Origin: Tetradesmus obliquus
Taxonomy: Eukaryota; Chlorophyta; Chlorophyceae; Sphaeropleales; Scenedesmaceae
DNA: 64,000 bases
Assembly: GCA_030272155.1 (NCBI GenBank)
Contig: CP126197.1
Coordinates: forward strand, 4,518,001-4,582,000
Direction: 5' to 3'
Shown in pieces: positions 35,134-47,501 of the stretch. The position numbers and the translations under genes were made by a program. The notes under the pieces were generated by a model that saw only the letters and a list, made by a program, of their open reading frames with translations, made no database searches and had not been told where the DNA came from. The number at the start of each line of letters is the position of its first letter. Position 1 is the stretch's first letter.

Positions 35134-37206
35134 AGGAGCTGGAGGAGGAGTGGGACAAGGCGAAGCCGCTGCTCAAGGAGGCGCTGCGCGCTGCAGGCTG
35201 GGCGGCAGCAGCAGACTCCAGCTACGAGGCCTACCTGGAGGCACTGGCAGGGCAGCAGCAGCAGCAGGATGGTGGGTTCTGGATGTATGAAAAGATGTAT
35301 GAAAACGAGTTCACACAGTGAAATGCAAGGCTGTGGGGCAGTGGGTGCTGCGTGGGTGTGGGTGTGGGAGTTGGCTCGCCTGCTGTGTTATAGAGTCTGT
35401 CAGTACACGTGGGCGCATGGGGTGTATGCGGTGCAGTGATATGTGCTTCGCCGGCGTTGTGCATGTGACAACACCTGCAGATATTCACAAAGTAAGACGC
35501 TGTTGCTGCTGCTACTGCTGCTGCTGCTGCTGCTGCCGCAGGCGAGGGCGCCAAGGAGGGTGCTGCTGAGCTGGCCTCCAAGCTGGCAGCCATGCGGGAT
35601 AGCCACAAGCGCTGCTACTTTGAGGAGCAGGTGGGCCGGCGGCTGCTGCTGTGCTGCTGCTGGGACCAGCACCTGCTGTGCTGCTGCTGACACCAGCAGC
35701 TGCAGCAGCAGTTGTGCTCCAAACTACAACTGCTCAAAGTGTTTGTACTGGCGCAGTTGTGCATCTGCTTGCAGCCCGCAGACAGCACATGTGTGACATG
35801 TTGCGGCTGTCAGCAGTTGCTACTAGAAGAGGTTGTTGAGCTCCTAGGCTGCACATATCACAGCAGATTGCAACAACTAATGTATTTAGTTATTCTGCGT
35901 GCTGCTGCGCTGCAGGTGGGGCGCGCCAAGGAGAAGGCTGCAGAGGCAGAGAAGAAGAAGCGCAAGGCGGCCGACAAGTTTGCCGCCTTTGTGCGCAGCG
36001 CGGAGGGCCTGTACGCAAGCACCACCTGGGAGGAGTTTGAGGACGCGTTCAAGGGCGAGGCCGAGTTCGTGGCGGTGAGTGTGTTATATAACATGTTATG
36101 TAACATGTGACAGCATGTCATGGGTGTTGTTACAGTATCATCAGGTGTGCAGTGCAACTAGGATGGGTGTAAGGGAGTGCTAACGTGAGTAGGGTTGCCA
36201 CAATGATCGGCTTCATAACGTGTTACTGATCTGCCTGCCTGCTTCCACACTGTTACTTGTAACACTAACAACGCAGGTGGGCGCTGAGGTGGCGCACAAG
36301 CTGTTTGACGAGCACATCGAGCGCCTCAAGGCCAAAGAGAAGAAGCGTGACAGGGACGATGATGAGGACGGCAGCAAGAAGAAGAAGCGCAGCAGCAGGT
36401 GCGTGGCTGGCTGCGGCGGCAGCAGGGGATAAGCTGTGGGTTTGGAGGTTGGGATGTGCCTGCGAGGGTGGTGCTGTGTGAGGTCGTTTGGGGGTTCCCC
36501 AAGAGGATGAGCCAGCTTGCCGTGACAGTCGGTTGATTTGCACAGGCAGTCAACGTCGGTCAACGGCACTGTGCTGCACAAGTGTTGAGGGGTTTCCGTG
36601 GGAGCATGGCAGCTCTTGTTGTACGTCTTCTTGTAAGACAGCAGCAGCCAACAGCTGAAGCAACTTCTGGGACTGCTACACACAGGCCATGCTGACTCTG
36701 CTCGCCTGCCTGCTGCTGCTGCTGTTGCTGCTGCCACCCCTCTGCAGGCACGATGATGATGACCAAAAGAAGAGCAAGCGCCACAGGCGCGACCGCAGCA
36801 GGGAGCGCAGCAAGGATCGCAGCCGGGAGCGCAGCAGCAGGGGGCACAGCAGGGACCACCGCAAGAGGTGAGGCGCCCTCGTGGTTGCTGCTGTTCCTTT
36901 TCCATTTGTATGCTGTGCTCTTGTGGAGGGTTGTGCTGAGGAACTACGGCATAGATGGGGGAGAGGCAGTGGAGCCGCTTGTGATGCATCTGGCACAAGA
37001 GGAGTTGCGCTGTTTCCACCACCATCAGCAGAGGTGCATTTTGCAGCAGTGTTTGGCCATGTTGCAGTGTCTGCCTGGCAGCGGTGCATGTCTCACATCT
37101 TTGTAAGCTTTTAAACCCTTTGTATTCAACATCTTTGTGCTTCTGCTGCTGCTGCTGCCGTTATAGGTCTCCTGATGACGCTGAGCCAGAGGAGGGTGAG
37201 GTGTAG
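27337..37206 (+). CDS. PRP40: PRP40-like pre-mRNA-processing factor (WW and FF domains), 19 exons
   Basis: Exons: 27337-27382, 27502-27551, 27851-27898, 28364-28880, 29584-29852, 30058-30453, 30779-30911, 31233-31336, 33036-33188, 33534-33601, 34017-34149, 34387-34493, 34709-34892, 35136-35271, 35542-35630, 35916-36074, 36277-36398, 36748-36867, 37167-37206; 957 residues. The start [14 protein letters not shown] leads an Ala/Gly/Pro-rich region with PPG motifs. WW1 ([16 protein letters not shown]) is near 277-307 and WW2 ([15 protein letters not shown]) near 380-412. FF-type helical repeats run from about 455 to 870 ([64 protein letters not shown]). The tail is Lys/Arg/Ser/Asp-rich ([16 protein letters not shown]). 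PRP40 belongs to U1 snRNP and bridges the 5' splice site and branch-point proteins in the nucleus. This is the best-supported gene here. Several introns hold duplicated exon edges. Confidence 0.92.
28855..29395 (+). repeat. Triplicated exon end in PRP40 with GTGCT-type microsatellite
   Basis: The exon 4 end encoding MFRPPPG plus donor (ATGTTTAGGCC, CCTCC, GGTGAG) is present at about 28861, 29157 and 29370. Between the copies lie about 230 and 150 bp of short tandem repeats built from TGTGC and TGTGGTGCATG units (28905-29135 and 29200-29360). Copy 1 is contiguous with the exon; copies 2 and 3 are alternative or decoy donors inside the intron. Confidence 0.88.
31790..33115 (+). repeat. Ten-copy acceptor-exon array in PRP40, 138-bp period in the last six
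   Basis: The acceptor and exon head (CAG then GCGCGGCGCGCTGCTGAGCG) occurs with exon starts at 31794, 31947, 32071, 32207, 32346, 32484, 32622, 32760, 32898 and 33036. The last is the true exon. The last five intervals are exactly 138 bp and the units nearly identical; the earlier ones are 153, 124, 136 and 139 bp and more diverged. Most upstream units lack one A of the AAAGAAGG present in the true exon, so they encode a shifted peptide. The 138-bp period is a multiple of three and keeps one frame open through the array. Confidence 0.93.
33835..34268 (+). repeat. Duplicated head and tail of PRP40 exon 11
   Basis: The head of exon 11 with its acceptor (TTCAGGGTTGAG, GAGAAGCGCAAGCAGG, GTGGCTGCCTTCAAGG) has an upstream copy at 33838-33893. 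The tail with its donor (AGCTGGCGCAAGGTGGCGGC to TACGAGGTGCGG) has a downstream copy at 34213-34266. The true exon lies between at 34017-34149. Confidence 0.88.
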
Positions 37207-39083
37207 CTGCTGCAGCAAGCTACAGCCCCTGCCGCACAACGGCTGGGATCCAGCAAAGCCTGCTGCTGCTGCTGCTGCTGCTGTGGCGTGCTGCTGGCGT
37301 GCTGGACTGCGCTGCTTGGTGGAGTCGCTGCACCATTTGGAGGGGGTGAGTTGGCGCAAGCAGCGGCAGTTGGCTGGTGTGGCTGTGGGCTGCTGCCAGG
37401 CGGATTGCCTCGGCGGATTGCCTCGGCGAGGCCTGTCTGCTGCTGCAGGGCTCGTCAAGGAGCAGCCTGCGCCCTGCGCTGCAGCAGCTGCCAAGCACGC
37501 TGCGTTCTGGGGAGCAGCAAGCAGGAGATGGTTGCTGTGGCGCTGCCAGGTCCATCCTGCGAGGCTTAAGCAGTCCTGCAAGGCGGGAGGAAGCACGGCG
37601 CAAGGTTCTGCGTGGATCTGCGTGGAAGAAAGGGTAAGCTGGTGCAGGCTGCGCCTCTGCCGCGGCTCTGGCAGTTGCCTCTGGCAGCTGGGTTTCCTGC
37701 AAGCACTGTTGCGAGTGGCAGCGATGCGGGCCAGCAGGCTGGGTTGCTTGCAGGATCGTGATCAAGCAGCGGCGTGGGTGTTGGCAGGCGTGTAATATGC
37801 TACCATGAAATGTTGAGGATGAGCAAGAGAGACACATGTTTGCAGCGTGTCAGTGTGTGAGCAGCCTGCAGGGTTGCAGCAACCGCCTGCAAGCGAGGTG
37901 CCGCACCCTCAGCAGCGGCTGCTGTCGGGTGTGTGCGCCGGCGAGAGGGTTGCCTGTAGCACTGAGGCTGTCATATGTGCGCCTGTAATGTCCAAACCGT
38001 TTACTAACCTTTCTGCCCATCACATGGCATGTGGTTGAGGTGCATGGTCAAGTTGAAGCATTGTCGCCACAGTGGGGACCATGCCGCACACTGCCCAGAT
38101 GCGTTGTTGCCATTGGTACATGGCTGATGGGGTGCTGCTGCTGCTGTGCCATGTGCATATTGCTTGCTTGGACATCTCATCACATTCTCTTCGTCAATCA
38201 TGCTGCTCAACGTGGCTGGCACCCTTGAGTGTGCCCTCTTGCCATCACCATTGCTGCCTCTGCCGTCCTGTGCTGCGCTCTTGGCGTTGTGCAGCCTACC
38301 GCTCATACTTCCCGATCGTATGTTCGCCAACAGCCGTTACCGTTGAATTTGCCACATCGCTGAGCTAGCCGCAGTCAAACCCGTGGTAGATTTGGACCGA
38401 TAGTGTAGGCTGTAGCAGGTGCATACTACCTGCACACAGGACAATACTGCCGATGAGCACAATATAACACGAGACTTCATTCTGTGGACATCGCTGGGTC
38501 GAAAATCGAGGCCCAACAAAAGTACAGAAGCCCAAGAAACACCTCGCTGTCAAGATCACTCGCATCTGTAACCTACGTCGCTGCTGCAAGCCCACCATTC
38601 AACATGTTAATCTTAGACATCTGGATTTACAACGCATACAGAGGACAACACGCAACAGGCTGCAGCAGGACAAATCAGCAGTGGGTTCGCAACAGAAGGC
38701 CATTAGTCTAAAATTGGCCAAAAACCTTCTTCAAGGTGTGTTTGTTAATCATGAGGCTTGCGCCCTGCCTGATGTGCAGTGCAGTCTCCCGGCCTGAGGA
38801 ACTGCCGACACTGGGGCACCCAAACTCGGTCCTATCCTGTTTTTGATTATTTTGTACTTTTAGTATGATTTGTAACGCTGATGTGCTGTTCAAGCGGTCT
38901 GAAAAGCCGGCAAGGTCCGAGTTGGGCCCGGGCTGCCTATGCCAGCATTCTGCTACCGCGTGCCTCTGCAACATTCAAATTTCTTGTACACCTGACAATC
39001 AAGCAATTGGACCACCTTGCTGCTTTGCACCGCAGGCAAAGCCATTCCTGACAGCAAGGAGGAAGCAGTAGCAGGCCATATCG
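37207..39083. other. Intergenic region, no gene supported
   Basis: 3' flank of PRP40 and 5' flank of the CCT gene. A short direct repeat (GGCGGATTGCCTC twice near 37399-37425) is present. Open frames on both strands are short and repeat-driven. I tested for an upstream B-box exon of the CCT gene here and saw no zinc-ligand pattern. Confidence 0.45.
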
Positions 39084-41122
39084 ATGATTTCCTTGGCGTT
39101 GGACCGTGAAGTAGTTGCCAGGTGAGGCAACCTTCATTTCACGCAGGGCTTGGTAGCCAGCGAGCTCTGCTTGCTGACATTAGTCCATGACTGCTCACCC
39201 AGTACAATGTCGTGGAGTTTGCTGAGGCCAGACTGAGATTGCCGCCTCCATTCCGTTCTCGTCCTGTTGTCTGCTCTCCTTCTGCGTTTGTAGTGCCTGG
39301 GAGCAGCAACCAGGCTGCGGAAGCATCTTTGCACCCCACATCCCAGATGCAGACCTGGCAGTACCAGATGTCATAGCCCTGGACCTGTCAGAGATTGAAG
39401 CAGGCATGCAGCAGGCACCACAGCAGCATCAGCAGCTGCCACACGCAAACAACTGCGGCAGTGTCGAAGCCTCTGCATCAGCCGCCATGGCACGCCCAGA
39501 GCTGCTGCTGCACTGGGACGCAGTCATGCCTGTTCCACTGCTTCCTGCAGCCGGTCAAGCTTGGGCACCCCTGCTTCCTGGCTCCTCCTGCACAGCAGCA
39601 GCACACAAGCTGTCCCACCATGTGCCTGATGCAGCTGTGCGCAGCCTCAGCAGCAGCACCAGCAGCAGCGACAAGGCGTGCGGGCAGAGACCCGCTGCTG
39701 CGCAGCCACCTGGCAAGCGTGCCAAGGTGCTGCAGCAGCAGCAGCAGCAGACAGTGTCTGCCCAGCTGGCAGAAGATGCCCAGTGTGCACTTGTGCCTGT
39801 TGCAGTGCCCAGCAGCAGCTGCTGCAGCAGTGACAGCAGCTCAGGCCCTGCTGCAGACGCCCAAGGCAGCATTCAAGCCATGGCACCGACTGCTGCCACA
39901 GCCTCAGGTGCACAGACACCTCTGGTGGTGTTGACAGGTGAGGCTGCGGGCCAAACAACGCTGCCGCAGGTTGCAGGAAACGGCTGTTCTGCAAACTGCC
40001 TGCAGGAATGGTTGCGTTGACCCCTGGTCTGACGTTCTGAGGGCCAGGGGCTCATGGCTTTGTTCAAGCCATTGGGTTCCCAGTCAACTGCCACATAAAC
40101 GCAAGCCTGCAGGCTAAGTACCGTCTGACGTGACTGCTGTGTCATGTGCTGCTATGCTCGGCTGCTGTACTGCAGTGGATGCAGGCGCCATATCAGCTGC
40201 CGCGGTGTTTGGCATGCAGCCCCTGCAAGCAGCAGCACTGCAGCCTGCTGCACAGGCACGCAGCAGCTCAGCAAGCGGCAGCGCTGCAACGGCAGCTGCT
40301 GTCGGAGCCCCTGCAGTTGCATGGCGAGCAACCGGCCCCACTCCGCAGCACCGCAAGCTGCACCACCACGCCGGCCACCGTGCGCGTGCAGCACATGCTG
40401 CAGCTGCAGCAGCGGCGGCTGCGGCAGCAGCCGAGCCGTTTGTGCGCACGCGCGCAGAGGCGCTTGCGCGCTATCGCGAGAAGCGTGCGAATCGCACGCA
40501 TGCCAAGAAGATCCGCTACCACCTGCGCAAGGTCAATGCAGACAGGCGGCCTCGCGTGAAGGGCCGCTTCGTGAAGAAAGGAGAGCTCGCAGAAATGGAG
40601 CTGGCTGAGTCAGCAGCTGCAGCAGCAGACGATGCAGCGTGTGGGACTGGCTACAGCGTGTGGGATGAGGCTGGCGATGCTGCGGCGCTTGGCGCAGCAG
40701 CAGCGGCTGCGGCTGCGGGCGGCGGCATGGGTTGCTGGGTGCAGCAGGAGGATTTCCTGCAAGCGCTGCAGCTGCCAGGCATGGCTGCGGAATTGCATGA
40801 TGCCGCTGCAGCAGCTGCAGCGCCAGTACCCGTGGCAGCAGCAGATGATGTGGCTGCAGCCGCAGCCTGTGGGGGCACCATGCAGCTGTTTGGCGCTGCT
40901 GCTGCGATGCCAGATAACCGCGCGTCAGCAGGTGTCAGTGGCGCTGAGGCGGCCGCAGCAGATGCGATGGACATGCACCTGCTTGGGCGCTTCGAGCTAG
41001 GGTTTGGGGGTTTGGATGAGGACGCTGCAGCACCGATGCTGGGGGAGGACTTTTTCAACGAGGTGCATCATGACATGACCGAGAGCAGCGGCACGTCACA
41101 GGGCTGCTTGATGCTGCACTGA
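39084..41122 (+). CDS. CCT-domain transcriptional regulator (three exons)
   Basis: Exons 39084-39121, 39294-39937 and 40176-41122 join in phase to give 542 residues. A single CCT motif lies near residues 321-364: [20 protein letters not shown], then [23 protein letters not shown], the Arg/Lys-rich helix shared by CONSTANS, TOC1/PRR and CMF proteins that binds DNA with NF-Y subunits. No B-box or receiver domain is visible, so it fits the CCT-only group. The C-terminal part is Ala-rich with acidic patches that may activate transcription. The 38-bp first exon ([12 protein letters not shown]) is inferred from the splice fit and is the least certain part; an earlier start is possible. In plants and algae, CCT proteins control light, circadian or metabolic gene expression; the specific role here is unknown. 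Confidence 0.78.
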
Positions 41123-44100
41123 GCAGGGGGGCTGCAGGGGCTGCGCGCAAGCTGGCGTGCGACCTGCTCACTGTTATGCGTGTGTTACGTCATGGCTGTT
41201 CAAGCTGGCGGCTACACGCTGGTCAGGTGCAGCTTGATGCTGCATGGGCACGGGCCAACCATAGTGCAAGCATTGCGCTGTCGCATGTGGAAGTGTCGCA
41301 GACGGATCTGGGTTGCCACTAGTGTGTGCAGGCACCTTTCAGGGTCTGGCTTGCTTTACAGCCTGCTGCCGTGTATGTCTGTTTTTACTACTGCCACCTT
41401 GATTGATGCTGGATGGTGTGGCTGTAAGAGCGTATCAGTCACATTCTGTGGACAGTGTTCAGTGTTCAATGTGTGCACATGCAGGGATTCTGATATTATG
41501 GGCCTTGCAGGGTTCTGACGTATTTTTTTGCGCCCTGCTACATATACTGTGTTCATCGGCGTGTGTCAGTGAGTGCTGTATGATGTTACTGTGCAGACGC
41601 GGGTTCTGTCTGCAAGAAGGTACGTGGTGCCTTGATTGTGAAGGCGCCAAGAGCCCACTTGCACAGCAGCTGGAGGCAACACCTCATGTTTGTTTGGATT
41701 GTGCAACAGTTTGCATGCCTGTGTGTGCATGACTTGCATTACAGCATGGCCTGCAAGCCTTATTTTGACTGCTCCCCTGCAGCTGACGTCTCATGAATCC
41801 GTACAGCAGCAGACTTCCTCCTTCCTTACCAACAACAGCGAGAATGCACAATGCATCTTGTGCTGGGGTCAGGGCTGGGAGGCACGGGGCGTGGTGCGGC
41901 TGCTCAGGCAGAGCGCCGGCGGCAGGCAGGGGAAAGGGAGTGAGCTGAGTGATGTTTGATGTGTTACTTTCAGAACCCGGTCTGGTGTGACACAAGTGTG
42001 GCATGATTGTTGGTTGGCTGTGCACAGTGTGGCTGGAATTGCATGGGTTCATGTCTCTTATTCTAAAGCATTTGCGGCGGCGTTGTGTGTGTTGGTTGGT
42101 GGTCAATAACTGTGATACGGTGTGTGACATGTTTGAGCGCAGCAGCTGCGGCTGTGTGTGTCAATGTGACACCATTGCTGCCGTGCAGCTGTGGAGAGGA
42201 TGTATGCTTGAGGGACGGCCTTCAACCCCCACACTTGTCTGTTCTCATGCTCTCTGGCGGGACGTGCGTGCTTCACTGTGTGTGGTGTGTGTTACCCAGC
42301 ATGTATCTTGTGAAGACTAAGGAGCTTGTGCTGAGCATTTCTTGTGGTGAGTACGTCTCCATCGGCCCTTGCAAGCAGTGGTGGCAGGCGTGTTACCTCA
42401 GTGTGTGTTGCTCAGTTGTACGTGTGCCTCTTCTGCAAGGGCCTTGCTTGCCCGAGCATGTGTTGTATTACGCATTGTATTTGATTCCAGAAGAGCGCGG
42501 TGTGTTGTGTGTTTTGCTGTATGTGTTTCTTCTTGTTTTGCCTAGCAAAGAGAGGGATCAGCATGCTTGCACATGAGAGTACGCGGTTGCAGCTTTTGCC
42601 AGTTGTTTCGCTGCTTTGCTGTGTGTGGAGACCCCCCTTGGCATACTACTGCGCACTGATACCCACACTGCTCGTTATCTGACGGTGTGTATAGGACTGT
42701 GAGCATCCACTCACTTGGTCAGGGGCAGCAAGCAAGGACTGTTGGTGTTGCTGATGTCCAGTCACTGGCACTGTTTGCTGCACGACAGAGAGCAATGCAC
42801 GGACGATGCCCGCTGCTGGCAGATATCTTGCCTGCAGGTTTTGGTCGTGCTGTATGAAGCCCTGAGCTGTACCGCGTGCTGCGTCACACCGCAGCGCCTG
42901 CGTACAATGCATGCATGTTGTGAGGTTGGTTGCTTACTGTTTTGTCTGTTTCATACTATGCCTGTGTTGTGCTGTGTTCCGCAACGAGAGTGGTGCTGCC
43001 GTCCTGATGTGCATGTGCGCTCTGCAGGCTGTCACCTTGCAGCTGGCATGTGCCTCAGGCAGTGCAAGCGGCTGGCCATTGCAGTGCCAGCGGCTGCAAG
43101 AGAGAGCTTGTCAGTATGTTAGCGGTTTTATGGGGCTGAGCATAGGGCGCAGCGTCAGCGCTGCTGCGGTGGGTGGGATGGGTTGAGCTTTGCCTGCTGC
43201 TCGCCACACGCGCGTGTGTATGGCGTGGCTTGCAGTTGCCTGGTGTTACCTGGTGCTCCATTACCTGCAGGATGCATGCTGATGCTTTGTTGGCACAGGT
43301 GGGCGGTCTTTGTTTGGGGGTTGGGTTTCTGCATGCATGCTGGTGCGGCGTGGATCACGCCTGAGGGCGTGCGCTCTGCACTGGCTGTCATCGGTTCAGC
43401 TGCAGGTGCTGCAGGTGCAGCTGCTGCACGTGAAATGGACCACAGAAGCCTGCTGTCGGCTGTGTTTGGCGCCTGCCGGCTGCATCGGCAGCCTGTGCTG
43501 CTGGGCTGGAGTTATGCAGGCACCCATCTTACATCCTTAAGGATTGGGTTGATCGCATGAGGCTGTCAGATTTACACAGTCTGCGGAGCTCTGCTGCAGT
43601 TGCAATAGAGGACGTGCAGCCGCTGTGGTTTGCGTGTGGCACCCTGCAGACTGCTGGTTACATGCAGCTGCACTCTTTGGTGCATCGTAAGGTCTGGATG
43701 GCATGCGTGGTGTGTGCTGGTGCTTTTCGAGTGTGCGGTGTGTCTACATAGCTGCCACTGCCTGACCAGGGCGAGAGACGTTTTGCCTGTGCGCAGCATG
43801 GTAGCTCTTTGCCTCTCTGAGTGCATGTATGTTTTTTTTTGGTCAGAGATGCGCATGCAGCTGCGAAGGTCGGATCTGGTTTGTATGCTGCTGCGCTGGT
43901 GCACCGGCAGTGCTGCCCTCGTATGCAGGCTGCCTGTTCTCCACCGGCTGCGCTGATGTAGCATTCACAGTGAGACGGGGCTGCAGGGACGAGTTGTACA
44001 TCATCGCACGTTGTGCTGGCTACTGGCTACAAAGACTGCTGACAGGGACTGCAAGTTTTGGCGTGTGTGCGTGCGTGTGTGTGCGTGTGCCATCTGCTGG

Positions 44101-46409
44101 TGGCCGCGGGTCTTGCCTGCGTATGAATTGCGTGTACATGTCTTCAACCAACCTTTGCTCTGCTGGATTTGGCATCCTGTGTTCGGGGCATGCCGCACCC
44201 TGCCTGGGCACAATCATTATGCAATTGTGCCTTTTGAGTGTGAAACAGTACGCACTGTGTATGATACTCAGTTGACTGCAGGACGGGAGGAACACGGAGC
44301 TTTCTACACTACATATGCTGGTGTTGGTCCTCTCAGCTATTTGACGCTTCGTTCGTACATGTATTCATCAGGTGAGGCTCTTGTATATTGCTTGATACCC
44401 TACAGGCTGGGGTGGGCTGCAGCGTGCCGCACAGAACATGCCACAGGCAGTTTGCGTGCTGGTGCTTGAGCAACAAACTGTGTCATGGCTTTGAGACCTC
44501 TCGTATTACTGTTGGCGGCTGAACGGAGCATTCATTTTCAGTTGCTTTTGCCTTGTTTTTCCCTCAGATGGAGGGACGCGCGGTTGGCAGTCGTGCTGCT
44601 CTGACTTGGCCGCTCACAGCCATGTTCGGTTGATTGCTGCTGTCTCAGCGTGGGGTGGGTGTACGACAGCAGTGAATGCTGTAGGGCCCTACTTTCAGGC
44701 TGTTGTCCCCACAACAGTAGCAGCAACCGCCCACAGCAACAGCGGCGATTGAACAGGGTTATTGCCTGCTTGAGCCAGGCAGGCCTGGCGCATTGGCCCG
44801 GCCTGCCAACTATTGCTCAATGTTTTGACAGACTCGGGTATCCATGGTAGCTTGTGTGCGGCAGTGCCTGGTGCCATGGATTGCGGGGCACCAGACGCGC
44901 ACAGCCTGCCACATTGGTGTGGCTGTGCATTTTGGCACTACGCTAGCATAAGGCGGCCATACAAGCCATCTGTGCTGCTCATGGTGCGCCACAGGACAGT
45001 TTTCACATGGCTACAGCTCTGCTGGATGGCCAGCAAGGACTTCTGGGCAGAGTGATGCTTGGGATGCGGCACTCATTCTTTGGGTATCTTGGGTTGAAAC
45101 TGGCGCAAGGTCTAGCTATTCAGCTCTGCCATAGGTTGGAGTCTCCTGACAGGCTGCTTGTTGATGGCAGTTTGCGTGCTTTACAGGCTGGGGGCATGTC
45201 GCTGCAGCTGTGGTAACTGCGCAGCAGACAGTGCTGCTGCATGATTAATAGCAGTAGCAGCTTGTTTTAGGTGGTAGGCGCCGCAAGGGACGTGTGATGC
45301 GCCACAGTGGATGGCCATCTGTGCGCATAACTGGTAATAGGCTGGCATATCCAGCCGACTCAACGTGAGTGGGATGTGTAATTGCCCTAGCGTTCAAGCT
45401 GCAAGCCATCCGCCTTGAAAGGCCAATTGATCCTCGTTCCTTTAAGGAAGCTCCCGACGGTTATCTCTGATGCTTATGAGATACAGGGTGTGCGGAAACA
45501 TGGCCACGCAACTTGATAATCTGCTCATTGGACGCATCAATACGTCCAGTCAGCAGAGTGCTGGTTGTTTGGAAAATACTACAAAACGCCCAAGCGACCA
45601 CACATGGCATGCACCTGCAACAAAGACTGCTGTCTGTGTGCAGCGCAACTGGCCCTAACACGCGTGCAAAACACAAATCGTAGAGGACTGCTGAGTGACA
45701 GGGCACATCACCTGGAAGCCACGCGTGCACCTCTGTGCATAGTACACTTAACATCTGGCACAGCTTGACACGTGGCAGATGCAGCTGGCGAGGTGCTGTC
45801 AGCCTGCAGGCTCCTGCAAGCGGCAGGCTCCTGCAAGCAACATCACTGATATACAGCCGCTGTACGGCAGCCGCAACTGCTCAGCATACAGATGCAAACT
45901 ATGGCGGATAATGTGCGCCAAGAGCAGCAGTACTGCGCCAACAACGCAGTGTTCGAAGACGACCGCCAAATCGTACGCCAAGGTCTGGTGCATGCCGCTG
46001 CTGTCCTGTCCTTGCATGATCCTGCACATGCTGTACCCAAGTGACACCCACTCGTCAGCTATTGCCTGCAGCTACCACAAGCATCAATCCAAGACACCAC
46101 CTCACCCAAAAAATCAACAGACAACTGCCTTCCTAAGACTCAACCTGCCACCCCCGGGCGCAGCAGCAGCGACTGCAGCAGCTGCTGCAGTCCTGCGCAT
46201 AGTGACCAACTACTGTACAAAGGAAGGCACAGCGTGACAAGCTGCCTCCAACAGGGGCCTGCATGTGCCCCTCGCAGCCGACACAACAAGCGCTGCGCAG
46301 CCACCAGCATGCTGCAGGCAACACTTGTGCCATGCAAGCAAGGCTACTAGCGCGCAAGCTGTGTACTCACCACGCTATTTACCACCAAATATCTTCTGCC
46401 GGCGCGCAG
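41123..46409. other. 5.3-kb convergent intergenic region, no gene supported
   Basis: This lies between the 3' ends of the CCT gene (+) and the S26-like gene (-). The + strand is strongly G+T-rich to about 45.37 kb, with many TGTGTG and GTGTGC stretches, and becomes C+A-rich beyond about 45.5 kb. Open frames are short and rich in Cys, Val and Leu as expected from GT-rich DNA. An unrecognised gene with tiny exons or a long non-coding transcript cannot be excluded. A 14-bp direct duplication (CAGGCTCCTGCAAG) is at 45807-45836. Confidence 0.5.
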
Positions 46410-47501
46410 CTACTCTGCCGGCATGCCTGCTGCAATCGCCTCCACATCTACCTCCCCTTCCACCACTGCTGCATCAGCCGCCTCGCTCACCGGGCTATTC
46501 GCCACGCGCCCGTGGTCGCTCGCATTGCGCACACGGTACACAACCCGCCCCGTAATCAGCCGCATATCTAAGTACCCAAACGCCCGGCTGTCAATCACAT
46601 CTGGCGGCGACAGCTCCTCATTGTCTGCAAGCACCCAGCAGTGCCCAGCTGGCACCCGCTCCGCATAATCTTCATCATCTGTGGTGAACATTGTGTGGCC
46701 TTCGAGCGCTGCTACACGCCGCACCATCAGGCTGTGGCTGCTGGCAGGGTCCAGGGGGCTGCTGAATGCTACTACGTCGCCGACTGCTACGCTGCGGGGG
46801 CTGGGGCGCGGGATGAGGCGCACCACGAGCTTCTCAAAAGCTGAGGGGTTGCTCGCAGATTCCTGCAAGCGCAAAAGAAAGATCAAGCGGGCAAGGTGAG
46901 GGCGAGGCGAGGGGGGAGAGTAAGTGAGGGCTGGGGTGGGAAATGAGGCGCACTGCAGCTGCTGTCGTCACCGCAGTTAATGCAGAAGATCTAGATGTGT
47001 CTGATCAGATGCCAAATACGGCAGATCATCTGCATGATGCTACCAAGACTGCATCAGGCAGCTGCACCAGCCGCACAACCGGCACTAACTTTTGCTGCGC
47101 CCGATGCTGGGTTGTGTGGTGCTGAATGACATTTTTTGGTGTCTAATGCTTTGCTGGCATCCAAAGCCAAACATGCACATGCTTGCTAACCAGCCACATG
47201 CATGTGTTACGATGCTGCTGCCACTGCCACCGCTGCTGCTGTACTGCCAGCTCCCGCCCTGCCCTGCTGTGCTGCTCAGGGCACTCACTGCGTTGATGGC
47301 TGGTGCCATGGCTGCTCCAGTCACTGCAATGATGGTCGTGAGCTGCTTCTTGTAAGCCTCCTGAAACATCTGCACCAGGCCACCACCCTGTGCTGCTGCT
47401 TCTGGGTTGGACATCTGGTTGAGCACCATGTCTCGCGCCGTGCCGAGCTTAGTCAAGAAGTATCTGCCGTTGAAACGGCCGGTTCTAGCCATCGCACTCA
47501 T
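46410..47501 (-). CDS. S26 signal-peptidase-like protein lacking catalytic residues (two exons)
   Basis: Exon 1 is 47501-47289 and exon 2 is 46862-46410, phase 0, 221 residues. The fold signature of S26 peptidases is clear: VTGAAMAPAIN where the catalytic Ser motif should be, GDVVAFSSP, LMVRRVAALEG, and the late box CWVLADNEELS followed by DSRAFG. The nucleophile position (residue 64) is Ala and the general-base position (residue 119) is Arg, so peptidase activity is not expected. Plants have a small conserved family with this divergence, sharing VRRLAALEG-like and CWVLADNEE-like segments, usually annotated S24/S26 family protein; this looks like its algal member. Location and role are not known; an organelle membrane is plausible from the relationship to mitochondrial inner membrane proteases. 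Confidence 0.8.

Noticed and set aside
38865..39071. Cys-rich frame upstream of the CCT exon as a B-box zinc finger
   Set aside because: Cysteine spacing does not match the B-box ligand pattern and the conserved Asp/His ligands are absent.
43183..43560. Possible exon encoding ITPEGVRSALAVIGSAAG
   Set aside because: No flanking exon, no recognisable family, and G+T-rich composition typical of the surrounding non-coding DNA.
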